Assembly (NCBI RefSeq): GCF_048771995.1
Contig: NC_133044.1
Span: 1,384,001 to 1,448,000 of the forward strand
Origin: Taeniopygia guttata
Lineage: Eukaryota > Chordata > Aves > Passeriformes > Estrildidae
Length of the DNA: 64,000 nucleotides
Direction of reading: 5' to 3'
Made by a program: the position numbers and the translations under genes. This document shows, piece after piece, positions 1 to 12,600 of the stretch; position 1 is the stretch's first letter, and each line of letters opens with the position of its first letter. The notes under the pieces were generated by a model, which was not told the DNA's origin, made no database searches, and saw nothing but the letters and a program-made list of their open reading frames with translations.

Positions 1-515
1 GGCTCTGAAATATCATTGAAATTTTCATACTTAGTTCCTGGGTTTCTGCAGCATTCCTGCTTTCAAAGAAAGATTAGGCAGGATCAAGAGAAGAATATGA
101 GATAAGTTTTAAAATAGAAATAGATGTGTTGAAAACCATCTTTAATGACTTTACTGCCTTTTGACAAATGTTTGTAGTCTTGAAAAAAGCAGAGTTATTT
201 ATTTAAAAGCACGGGAAGTCCCTCTGCTCTCCGAACCCCATCGTTTAACAATAAATGATGCTTTTGCTGATAAATTGCTGTCTTTATGCAGACTAGGAAA
301 TGAAATAAGACATGATGGCTGAAGGCAGACAAATGCTCAGCTGTCTAATGTTCCCTTGTATTGTCATCTATTTAAAATTAAATAAATAAAAAGACAGTGC
401 CACGTTCTCCAGTTGGCATTTTTAAGCAAGTTTGATTTGTTGCTTTGATATTCTGTTTTCTTTCTTCCCTCTCTCCTTCCTCCTTTGATTTTTCCCTTTT
501 TTCCCTTCCCTTTAG
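1..515 (+). other. ACACA intron, truncated by the window edge
   Basis: AT-rich unique sequence ending in a long pyrimidine tract (about 455-510) before the exon a acceptor. The donor lies outside the window. No repeat was recognised. Confidence 0.88.
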
Positions 516-612
516 ATCAGAAAGGGCAGTGGCTGTCTGGGTTCTTTGACCACGGCTCGTTCATGGAGATCATGCAGCCCTGGGCACAGACAGTCGTGGT
601 GGGGAGAGCCAG
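516..612 (+). CDS. ACACA: ACACA coding exon a (first in window)
   Basis: The acceptor is a pyrimidine-rich run ending tttag at 515 and the donor is gtaagt at 613. The exon opens with the last two bases of a split codon, reads [19 protein letters not shown] then TVVVGRA, and ends two bases into an Arg codon. This segment of the carboxyltransferase domain is nearly invariant among vertebrate ACC proteins. Confidence 0.95.
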
Positions 613-3600
613 GTAAGTTCTGAGGTGTGTTCTAGTTTGGCTTATGCTTTGCATTTCTCTAGAACACAACATTCCTGTGATTATTTCCTTGTCTCTCTAT
701 GTGTGTATATACATATATATCTATTTAATAGAAGGAGTTGGAATGAAAGGGATGAGCTGACCTTTAAGGTCCCTTCCAACCCATTCCATGGGTCTATAAT
801 TCTATAATTTAAAGGCTTCCAGGCTAAGCACTGTGCCAGGGGTGGAAATCAATGATTTGGCAAAGCCAGAAGCTCTCTGTCCATGCTCAGCTTCACTTGC
901 AGTTCCTTTCTTCTGAGAAATTCCGAGTGGCTTTGGACTCTCACACAGCAGGGATATATAACACAAATGAAACAGACTCCTTTCAAAAGCAGTGGCACTT
1001 TGAAAAAAACAAATATGAATGTATTCTTCTGGGATTGTTACTGTAAGTGCTGCCAAAACTCATCTCTTGTATGTATGTTTGGAATATGTGTGCTGTTGGC
1101 TGTAAATTGTCTTTTATTATTCTATGGCAACTTGTCCAGGGACACACTATAAAACAAGATGTAGCATCTTCATGTGCTAGCCTGATAAAATTTATATGAA
1201 GTATTATGGAAAACAGAAGTTGTTTTGAGCTGTTTTCAAGTTCAATAAATAACTGTAATACTTGGATAAAGATGTTCTTTATTAGGTCACATGGGCCCTA
1301 ATATAGAAGTTATAAGTTACCGATTTAAGACGGCTTCTGCAATTATGGGGTTCCAGCAGACTCTCCATCACAGGGAATGGGAATATTGCAGCCCCTCAGT
1401 GCACATGGGCCCTGTCTCTTCCCTGTCTGTTTGTTGTCATCAGCTTGGGGTGGCTGGGGAGGGAGAGGGCCTCTGCTGGGGCTGTCCTGGCAGCGTGCCT
1501 TCGGTGCCTTTTGTGTGCAGCAGGGCCTGGGTGCCCTGGGAGGCAGAGCTGGGCACCCACCCTGGCACCTGCACTCCTGCCCATCCCCGTGTCCTGCACC
1601 TGCCCCCCTGGCAGCCACCCTGCAGCAGCAAATCTGGGCAAAAATGCAGGAATGCTTTAAAATCCCTCCCAGCCTGCTCTGGGATTCTCTGATTTTTCAT
1701 GGTCAAGACCACCAGTACCAAAATCTGGGTGATGGCAGGCAAAAGGTGGTGAATACACAGATTTATCATTCAAAATCTGGGTTTGGTTTATTCTCTCTAA
1801 TTTTTAGAGGGGAATGTGCTCATCGTTGGAATAGATTTGTCTTTGAGAGCTGTGACCTCTCTGGCACTCTCCAGCCTCAACTCTTTAAAAAAAGGCCACA
1901 AGGCTGCTCCTGTTGTGTGTGTCTCCTGGCTGTTGGGATGTGTAAAGCAGGAGTAGGGGCCTCACTGTCTCACCTGTTTGCAGGCTGGGAGGAATACCTG
2001 TAGGGGTGGTTGCTGTGGAAACAAGGACGGTGGAGCTCAGCATTCCTGCTGATCCTGCAAACCTGGACTCGGAGGCCAAGGTGGGTGCGCTGTGTGCTCC
2101 TGTCCTCAGTGTCCCCTGCAAATGTCCCTGTCCAGGTGGGATTCCCTCCTTTCCCCAGGCGTGGTACCGATGTGCAGCCGTTCCTGGGGAGCTGGCAGCG
2201 CCTGGACTGTGTGTGAGCATTCCTACAGCAGGCCTGTAGGAATTCCCAGGTTCCCTGCACTCCTGCTTCCCGCAGGGATCAGGGTCCAGGAGATGTGACA
2301 AGCAAAAATCCCTTCCCTGCTCTCTTGCTGTGACTGGAGTGCTCCACGACCTTCCTGCTCTGACATTTTGCTGTTCCCCCTCCTGATTTCACAGCCCTGG
2401 CCCTGCTTCATCTCTCCAGGGCTTTCTCCTCTCCATGTCCTTTTCTTTCTCTTCTCCTTCCCCTCCTTAAAGCATCACAGTATCAGGCTGTCCATACTCT
2501 CTTTTCTCAGCTGAATTAATGGGAATGCTGCTGTTGAAGTTGATGACAAAAGGATTTTCCCAATTCTCCCATGGCCATGCAGATCCCACACATCTCACCT
2601 GCCATGTTCCTTGTTTATCCCACATCACTGCTCCTGATGATTTTTGTGTTTCAACTCTCACAACAACGTGCTTCAAGGCCTGACAGTGGATTTTTCTTCC
2701 CACCAGATAATCCAGCAGGCTGGGCAGGTGTGGTTCCCTGACTCTGCCTTCAAAACAGCCGAGGCAATCAAGGACTTCAACAGGGAAGGGCTGCCCTTGA
2801 TGGTCTTTGCCAACTGGAGAGGCTTCTCTGGGGGAATGAAAGGTAAGCAGCACTTTGGAGCTGTCCTGGGGTGGTTTTGGCTCTGTCTTGGCTGCACAGG
2901 GCACCACGGGGTGCTGTTGGAGATGTTGTGAAGTGCCAAGGATGTGAGATTGATCCTGTGAGGTTTGAATGAAGGATGAGGTCAGGGTCTCTTACCTGTG
3001 TGAGGGAGGTGACAGGAGCACTGGAGCTCTCAGGGAGCCAGAGGCTGCTGGGCTCTGCTGGCTCCTCAGCTGGGCACAAGGCAAAGCCTTGGAGTTTGCA
3101 GATGCAAAGGTGGGAGGTGGCAAAAGAGGGCAAAATTCTTCCCTCTGGAAAACACCCGTTGCCTTTGAGGGTGGATTCTGCTCCGTGTGCTGTTTCTGCA
3201 CCCCCTGTATGAGTGCTTTCCCAGCCACACAGCACACTGGGAAGTTGCTGATGTCATTTTAGCTTATTTATTTACCTTATTTAGTCCTTAAACATTGTTT
3301 TCCCTTAAAATGTCAGATCTGGCTTTGCTGGGTTCCTCAGAAACTGAGTTTTAGCTTTGGAGTTGGGTGGAACAGGCAGCAGGAGAATGTTAATATTTAT
3401 GTTGCATATCCCAAGTTATTCCAGCCAGCTGGCAGGAGGAGGAGGAGGGAAGGACAGAGCCATTGTGGTTTGCACCTTGCTCCTTGCATTTTCCAGCCTC
3501 CTGCTTGCTGCTGGTGTCTCCTGACACTCTCGGTGTCCCTTGGGGAGTTGTTTGCAGTTTTGGTTTCAGTGCTGGCTGGGGATTATGCAGGGAGGGAAAA

Positions 3601-6600
3601 TAAACAATTATGCCACCCCTCAGTGCACACAAACACACTGCCAGGAGCCGACTGCACTGTGGGTAAAATGACTCCAAAATTGTGTGTAATGAGTAGGAAA
3701 AGATTAGAGACAGCTCTTGCTATGCTGAAAATTGACATTAGTGAAGGGGGAGGAAAAGGAAAAAAAAAAAAGAGGGAAAAAAATTAAACCCCCTCTTTGC
3801 TAGTCAGCCTGGGAGGTCTAATTCGTGCTGCAAAATAAATAAATAATGCCTGAAATAAAGGCAGCTCGTGGTGGTGGTGGCTTCCCCAACGAGCTCTCCC
3901 CGTGGCCAGAAGGCTCCTGAGCATAATGCAAAATTAAATTACAAAAACCTGGCTGGAGTATTGCGACGGAGGAGCCATTTGGCAGCGGTTTGTTTGGGCG
4001 AACCGGCGGTGACCCACGGCGGGGACACATCAGGCGTGAAATTCCCTGGAAATTAGCACCAGGGGGCTAAATCCAAATCCCCCCTCGTGGAAGCCTGCTG
4101 GGGGCTCCTGCTTTACTGCCCATCTATTTCTATTGCAAATAAACCAAATATGCAGGCATTCTGCAGGGCTGGAGCTGGAGGCTGCCCTGTGGGGTGGATG
4201 GGGTGTCTTGGCCGTGCTGTCCATGTCCCATCTGCTGGTCCAGCCGGGCTGGTGGGGTCTGCTCCAGCTCCAGAGGGGCAGGGAGGGCTCTGAGCGCCAG
4301 GATTTACCCCCATGGGGAGCTGGGGACACGTCCAGCAGGCTGTGTGTCCCTCTGGGGTGGCACTGAGGAGGGGTCAGAGCTCGCTGGGCACTGCCCACCC
4401 TGCTGCACAGCCAGCTCTGCTCTCCTGGTGACATCTCACAAACCCCAGGCTGGTTTGGGGTCACCTCACTCCGTCCCCCTGCCATGGACAGGGACCCCTC
4501 TCGCTGGGCCAGGTCGCTCAGGTGGGGCTGAGGTTTGGATTGATACAGGAATTTGGGGCTGGAGCAATGTGGGGACCCTTGGGTAGTGGCAGGCAGGGAG
4601 GAGATGCTCCCCAGAGGGGTTTGCAGCAGGGCTGGCAGCACCAAGGGTGTCTCCAGCCCCACGAGCAGCAGCAGCAGCTCCACCAGCCCTGCTGAAGGGC
4701 TGGGTGTGATGTTGTTGAGGCAGGGATGGGTGAAATGACTCTCACAATTTCAGAAGGCAAAATGAGCATTTATTCAAAAGCACCTCTCTCTTTTTTATAT
4801 ATATTTATATTTTTTTATATAAATAAATATATATATAATATATGTTTATTTTTTAAATAAAAAGCACTCTTTTGTAATGCTTTTTATTCAAAAAGCACCT
4901 CTCTCTCTTTATATTCAAAAGCACCTCTCTCTTTTTTATATATATTTATATTTTTTTCTATAAATAAATATATATAGAATATATATTTATCTTTTAAATA
5001 AAAAGCACTCTTTTGTAATGCTTTTTATTCAAAAAGCACCTCTCTCTTTATATTCAAAAGCACCTCTTTCTTTTATAGAGAACATCGTGAACATTAATTC
5101 CATTGGTCTTAAAGTAAAACCATTTCACCTGATTGGTGCACTGGGCTTAGGTCAGTGTGGTAGAACATTTCTATAAACAATATGAACAGAAAACAAGATA
5201 ATAGATTGTTTACATTCCTCCTGGACCTTTCCCAGGCTTAGTCTGGCAGAAATCTTTCTCTTTTTCTGATTGAGCTGAGAACATCCACATTGGGTGTGCA
5301 AAGGAAGGCAGCGCTTGGTTCTACTGAATGCCAAATTTTGGGGTTTCATTAGTTATTTATTCAGGATGCCAATGCTGCTGGGACATTCCAGGACATTCCA
5401 GGACATTCCCAGCTGCGTGCTGAGGTTCAGCCTCCTGCAAGGCTGATCCCAAAAGATCCACGGGCACAGAAACCCTTCCCTGGCACCTGGGCAACAAAAT
5501 CCTTCCCTGCTCACACCTGGGGAACCCGAGGGGGGTTTGGAGCTGGGAGAAAACATCGAGTTCCCCCAATTTCTCTGCTCCTCCTTCCTCTGCCCCGCTC
5601 AAACAATTAGTGCTGCTCTTCTCTGCACTTCACCTGAGTAAAATATATACCCGTGGCAGGAGTGAAAAATGTATTGCTAATTACACAATTATTTTATTAT
5701 GTAGCACTAGTAAAAAATGTCTAGTAAAGAATTAATTCAGTTAAAATAATTTGAATCAAGCAATTATTTTCTTAACACTAGAATTAGCTGAAAGTACTTC
5801 AAGTGGTTTATTACTAGCACTACATAATAAAATAATTGTATAATTAGTAATAAATTTGTCACCCCTTTTGAGTCTTTTTCTTTGCTCAGGACAAAGGGAA
5901 AGGTTGGAGTTTTGTTTGGTTCTCAAGCCTCACTGTCTCTGCTGGGATTTATGTTTATTCCCAATTAGAGGGAATAAATTGTTCTTCCTTTTGTCAGCAT
6001 TTGATACCTCTTAAATAACACGAAATTTCTTTTCTTGGGTGTTTGGGTAATGACCTTGGAAATGAAATGGAGAGATCCTATCAGTTCCTGTGGTACTAAT
6101 ATATATTTATATATATATTTGTTTGTAGATATATATATGAAATATAAAAGAATGTTTCCCAAAGAGTTAATTGCTTAATTGTGTTCATGTTAATGCTTAG
6201 CACTAAAATGAGGGTTGAATGACAAAGGGGCCTTGGCTGGGGTCTCTTTCTTGCCCAGAAATGAGGTTTTTCTCGAGGGATAGAAGGATTTTAGATGAAT
6301 AAAAGTGTCTCAGTGCTCCCAGACTGTTCCTGTTGCAGATACATAAATGCAGCTCCTTAATTTTCTCTGCACTGGTATTTTAATGGCCAGAAAAAATGAG
6401 GCAGACGGGGAGGGTCCAAGCAAAAAACCCAAATGATGGAGGGGGTTGGAAGAGAGGTGAGGGATGGATGCCTGCAGTGTCTGAGGACAAACCCACTGCA
6501 AATCCTGCTGCAGTTTGGAGTGAGCCTGAAGCAGAGCAGACATGGGGTAGGGTGCTACAAGGGGTAGTGACATGGAATTAATGGGGAGGGAGGGGCAGCT

Positions 6601-9600
6601 TGGCTGAGTTCTGAGGGAAATCTCATCTGTTTGGCTGTGGAAATGCCCCTGAAGAAGCGGATTTATTGTTTGGGGTTTCTGAATGGGAGCTTTCAAAAGC
6701 ACTGTGGAAGAAATGGTCCTGTGTGAACAAAGAGGTGGGCTAGATGAGCCTAATAACTATTTTTCATTTCTTGTATTTTGATTTAATACTTCTAGATATA
6801 ATTCTATGTAACAAAATATATATATTCAAGAGTGCCTGTTTCCATTACTAACTGTATCCATTAGAAACTATATCATCTCATAGAAATTCTTCTGCCTTCC
6901 CTTTTCCTCTTTTATTTAAATCACCTTTGGGGCTGATATTTTCAATGTACTGTCTTTACACAGTGGAGTTGTTCTTATTAATTTTGAGCAAAATGCCTTA
7001 AACAAATTTTAATGGAGGAAGAGCGGAGTGCTGTCCCCCATCCCTCTCCACACACGTTTTTATGAAGATCTGGAAAAGCTCTGCTGCCCTTAGGTGAATT
7101 TTATTCACATCACATGAATTGTGGGAGAGGTCCAGGGTAGTAAGTCTGAAATTGGGCAGTGCAGACGTAGCCAGGCTGATTCCCCAGGCTGTGGGGATGT
7201 TTGTGGGGTGGGAAGGTGGGGATGGATCATCCTCGGGGTACCCTGTGTACAGCAGCTGCTGTGAGCTGCCCTGGCAGAGATGGGGTTCCATGGAAAGTGT
7301 CCAGAGGGGATTTCCAGAGGGGAGTCCCACATCTGGACAGGTGTGGGAGCATCCTGCAGGCTGGAGAGGGACTTACCCAAGGGCATGGAGTGGTGGCACA
7401 GGGGGAATGCCCTTAACATGGAGCAGGGTAGATGTAGATGGGCTGTCATGAGGAAATTCCTCCCTGTGAGGGTGCTGAGGCCCTGGCACAGGTTCCAGGA
7501 GAAGCTGTGGCTGCCCCACCCCTGGAAGTGTCCAAGGGTGGGGCACTGGGGAGCTGTGACTCCAGGCTGTGTGTCCTGTGCCAGCCATGCTGACCCTCTC
7601 TGTGTCCATCCCCAGCCCTGCTGACCATCTCTGTGTCCATCCCCAGCCATGCTGACCCTCTCTGTGTCCATCCCAGACATCTCTGACCCTCTCTGTGTCC
7701 ATCCCCAGACATGTATGACCCTGTCTGTGTCCCTCCCCAGCCATGCTGACCATCTCTGTGTCCATCCCCACCCATCTCTGACCCTCTCTGTGTCCATCCC
7801 CACCCATCTCTGACCCTCTCTGTGTCCATCCCCAGCCATGCTGACCCTCTCTGTGTCCATCCCCAGCCGTGCTGACCCTCTCTGTGTCCATCCCCAGCCA
7901 TGCTGACCCTCTCTGTGTCCATCCCCAGCCATGCTGACCCTCTCTGTGTCCATCCCCAGCCCTGCTGACCCTCTCTGTGTCCATCCCCAGCCCTGCTGAC
8001 CCTCTCTGTGTCCATCCCCAGACATGTATGACCAGGTGCTGAAGTTTGGGGCCTACATCGTGGACGGGCTGCGGGAGTACCGGCAGCCGGTGCTGATCTA
8101 CATCCCGCCGCAGGGCGAGCTGCGCGGCGGCTCCTGGGTGGTCATCGACCCCACCATCAACCCCCGGCACATGGAGATGTACGCCGACAGGGACAGCAGG
8201 TGGGGCCTCTGCCTCAGTCACACCTGAGGTCACACAATCACAGAAAAATGAGGCTGGAAGAGACTCTGAGATCATCAATCCAACCCATGCCCTCACACCT
8301 CAACCAGACCATAGCACCGAGTGCCATGTCCAGTCATTTTTAAACACACCCAGAGATGGTGATTCCACCACCTCCCTGGGAAGACAATTCCAGTACTTTA
8401 TTATTCTTTCAGTGAAAAATTTTTCCTAGTATCCACCCTGTACCTTCCTTGACGTATCTGAGGCTGTGTCCTCTGGTTCTGTCAGCGCTGCCGGGGGGCA
8501 GAGACTGACCCCACCTGTCTGCAACCTCCCTTCAGGAGTTGTGGAGAGCAACAAGGTCACCCCTGAGCCTCCTCTTCTCCAGACTGAGCACCCCCAGCTC
8601 CTTCAAACATTCCTCATAGGGCTAAACAGGCCAAACAACCCAGGCTGAACAACCCCAGCTCCTTCAAACGTTCCTCACAGGGTTTGTGTTCCCAGCCCCT
8701 CACCAGCCTCGTTGCCTCCTCTGGATGTGCTCGAGCATCTCAACATCCTTCCCAAACTGAGGGGCCAGACCTGGACACAGCATTTGAGGTGTGCCCTCAG
8801 CAGTGCTGAGTGCAGGGGCAGAATGAGCTCCCTGCTCTGCTGCCACACCATTCCTGGTCCAGGCCAGGAGCCATTGGCACACTGCTGGCTCATATGCTCC
8901 CCATGGCCTGGGACAGTTTGTTCCCATGGGGCTGGAGATGTGGGACTTCATCTGCATTTTAAACCGGAGCTAAAAACCGTCCCTTTGTTCCCTGTTCTCC
9001 TTTCACACAATTTCCAGCAGGTGCTGAGCCACTCCATTTTGTGCCTGCTGACACAAAGTCAGGTGCAAGAAGTGCCTTTCTGTTTGCTTGCAGAGGAGGG
9101 ATCCTGGAGCCCGAGGGGACAGTGGAGATCCGCTTCCGCAGGAAGGACCTGGTGAAGACGATGCGCAGGGTGGACCCGGTGTACATCCAGCTGGCCGAGC
9201 GCCTGGGTACGTGGGACAGCCACAGGGGCACTGGGACCCGGGCACCCCTCAGGGGCATTTGGTCAGAGTCATTTCCATCTTTATTTACTCTCGTCTGACT
9301 TGGGAAGAAAACCAGATGAGATCACGGCACGTGTGTACACGTGAGATGACACTCATGCGTGCTCAGCATACCCAGGGTGTGTAATATTGTGGGTTTTTGA
9401 GCTGATTTCTCTTTTTTGTTGTATTTTATTGACTTGATCTCACAACAGACCCTCGCTGCAGATGTCTGGGTCTAATTTCCAGCTCAGCAATTGCTCAGCT
9501 CACTGAAGGTTTGTGGGCCAAGCCTTCAGCGGGCATCATTTCACGTAACGAGGGGTTTGATCAAAGACATTTTGGGCTGCTGGACTGTCACTGAGTGTCT

Positions 9601-12600
9601 GGGGTAGTTTGCAGTAATGATATCCGTGTGCTCCTCAGTTCCAAGGGAATCAGGAGTGTTCTCCATGTCCCTGTGAACAGGGGGGCCGTGCAGAGCTCGG
9701 TGCTGGCACAACCAGGGTTGTGTTATTTCCACTCCGAGCGATCCCAGCGCCTGCTGTACATCCCAAAATACAGAGTGTTCAGCAAAATGTACTTAATATC
9801 AGATATGTTCCCTCTCGGGGGAATAGGCTTTTTAAATAGTCCTTTACTGGCTCTTACTACAAGAGTATAATCTTACAGAGCCTCCTTTTACCTCCAAAAT
9901 TGACTACATTTCAGTGGAGGGAGAAGCGTGCCATGTGAGTATGGCTTGAATTTATAAAGCCTTTTGGGATCCTTCAGGAGGAAAAGTGTTCTGCAAATGA
10001 CTGATAAATCCTGGCTATTGCTGCAGTTACATTTTATTATTTGGGTTTTTTTTTTTTTTAATTTATGGCAGGGCAACAATTTATACACAAAACAACCTTC
10101 CTGATACACCTCGGGAAGAGAATAACAGGTGAAGGGTGAGGGGGTGCCCTGGGATAGTGACAGGTGTCCCTGCCCATGGCAGGGAGTGGAATGAAATGAT
10201 CTTTAAAGTCCTTTTCAACTCAAACCATTCTATTATTCCATGACTTAAATCCCAGTTTGAAAGTCTGCAGCTGCAGCAAGGAAGTTATTTTCAGCAATCC
10301 TCACTTTTGGCCTCTGTCAGACTTGACAGTGTCCCTGTAGGAGCAAAGGGACAGTGACCACCCCAAATCATGGGGACCCAGCCCTCTGTGGGTACAGAAC
10401 ACCTGCAGGCCACCCCTGAATCCTATGGGACACTGAAAAAAAACCCAAAAGGGGAAAGATGGGGTGGAGTTCTCTGCCAACAGCCTCACAGACCCATGTG
10501 AGGAGCCTGGTCAGGGTTTTTTTCCCCTCCTCTTCCTCTACAGGGTAATTACTCCCAGCAAACTCCATACACTTTAATTAAAATGACTGCAACACAAGAG
10601 CAAGTCACTTACAACTGTACATAGGGAGAGCTCTAAAAGCTTCAGTCACTGATAAGCATCTCCCTGAGATGGATCGTAATTGCTCCCAGCACCGGGTGAT
10701 CATTGCTGTTGTTTTGCCACTAATTCCACACCAGAGCAGGAAAGCCAAGATTGCAGGACACACTGAATTGCATAATTTTTTTTCTTTTTTTTCTTTTTTT
10801 TTTTCCTTTTTTTTTTTTTTTTTTTTTGCCGGTTTTCTTTCTGGCCAATTTAAAATTTGTCAAAGTCGGTCTTCTTCTGGATCACTGCCCTTTGATATTT
10901 CGCGCACTCCATTTGCCACAAACAAGCCGCAGGGCCGCAGTTCATGCTGACTCCAGCAGAAGCAGAGAAAGCTCCATTTATCTTACACTGCCTGCTGAAT
11001 TCTTACTCATTAGCTGGGGGTTCACTGCCTCTCTTTAACCCCTGAGTGGCTGTCATCCCTCCCCGGAGCTGCACCAGGAGATGCTCTCCCTCTCCCACCA
11101 GCCCACGCCGGGAGTGGGAGAGCAGGGGAGGCTGGCAGATATCGAATCATTTGACATAAATCTGTTCATTATCAATTCTGCAGCGCGATTGCTGAAATGT
11201 TGATTAGCCCCCGTGGTTTATTAAAGTGTCACTCAAGAGTTGAGTGCAGGGGGAGAGAGGGGTGACACTTCTCCTGCCCCAGAGCACATTCCCACCTGGA
11301 ACTGGGGTGCAGCCTGCAAGCCTTGGGCCAGAGTTTAAAATGCAGAGACTCAATTTCATTTATTTATTACAACTGGACTAAAACATGTAGGAGTGGAGTG
11401 AAAATCAGCCTCATTGTACAGATTCTGTGCCTTGTGTCAGAGGTGCAAAAATGGGGTGGAATGTGGGTGAAAGGAATGGCAGAATGGCTCCAGTTACAGC
11501 AAGAGTGGCTATTGCATTTCTATGGTTTTTGTAGGAAAAAGGCAGCATCCAGTCATCACCTGATGCACATTGTGATAGTGGGAATGTCCTCCTTGTTGAT
11601 CCTGTGAGGTGTTCCTGTGTGCTGAATGCACCTCTAATTTTACTTATTTCACTTGTTAAATTTCCTAGGGCAGTCAATCTGTGCTGCTGGGGCTTGGTTC
11701 ACACCTAACTTGGCTAAAGAGCATCCAAAATTGTCTTTAAATTTCCAAATAACGAGTGAACACTCAATTATTCATCACTCAGCTCCACTTCAGCACAGCA
11801 GTTCCTCTCTGAAAAGAGCATTTTGGGGTGCAGGATCAGAACTGACCCCCACTGCCAGTTTTTCAGGAAAACCTGGGAGAAACACTGATCTTCTGATTCC
11901 CTCTCTCATGGGGTGTTGGATGAACACAGGCTGTAACTTTGTTTTGTGGGTGATGCTGGTTTCAGTAGCTGCTTCCCTGTGCAGGTGCTGCTGCATTTAA
12001 ATTGGTGTTAATTCACAATCACAAAGCTCCCAGAGCAAGTCCTGCTTTCTCTCAGCTCCTCCGTGGCTCTTGGCACTGGGATATCCTCCCAGGAGGGCTG
12101 GGGGCAGGAATTTTTTGGAATTATGTCGCTGCCACACTTCACCTGCTGAGAAATGAGACCTCAGGAGCGGAGAGAGGGAAGGGCCAGGGTGGGAGTCACA
12201 GGGATTCTGCACAAGGATATTTGCAGCCTGTGCCACGAGCTGGTGTGACCTTCACTGGCTGTTCATGCTGCACCTTTCTGACATAAATCCTGCTGAATAT
12301 TTAGTGAAGCAATTACAGCCTGTCTCATTTAAAGAAACAAGAGACAATCCAAAAATGCCTGTCTCTCCAGGGACGTGAGTGGCTCCCTGTGACCTTCCCT
12401 CTCCCCTCTGGAGCAGCTCCCTCCAGCCGGGCTGGGGGAGTTGCCTGGGCAGCCCAGACACCTTTGGCATTTTTGCTGCCTTTGCTGAATTTTGTGGAAT
12501 CCCAGGATGGTTTGGATCAGGAGGAACCCTAAAGCTCATCAGGGACAGCTTCCATTATCCCAGGCTGCTCCAAGCCCTGTCCAGCCTGGCCTTGGGCAGT

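Larger units (their letters stand above)
2843..8021 (+). other. ACACA intron between exons c and d
   Basis: 5.2-kb intron. It contains LTR-like copy A, the inverted repeat at 5672-5851 and the acceptor minisatellite. A CpG-bearing unique block at about 3866-4060 could be a conserved noncoding element. The rest is unique sequence without recognised function. Confidence 0.88.

Noticed and set aside
7581-8021. CRISPR array
   Set aside because: Units are contiguous with no unique spacers, and this is a vertebrate intron; it is a minisatellite. The same applies to 54181-54348 and 57367-58262.
7105-8296. 306- and 307-residue - strand open frames with repeated [19 protein letters not shown] peptides
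   Set aside because: They are the 31-bp minisatellite read in antisense and cover the real ACACA exon on the other strand.
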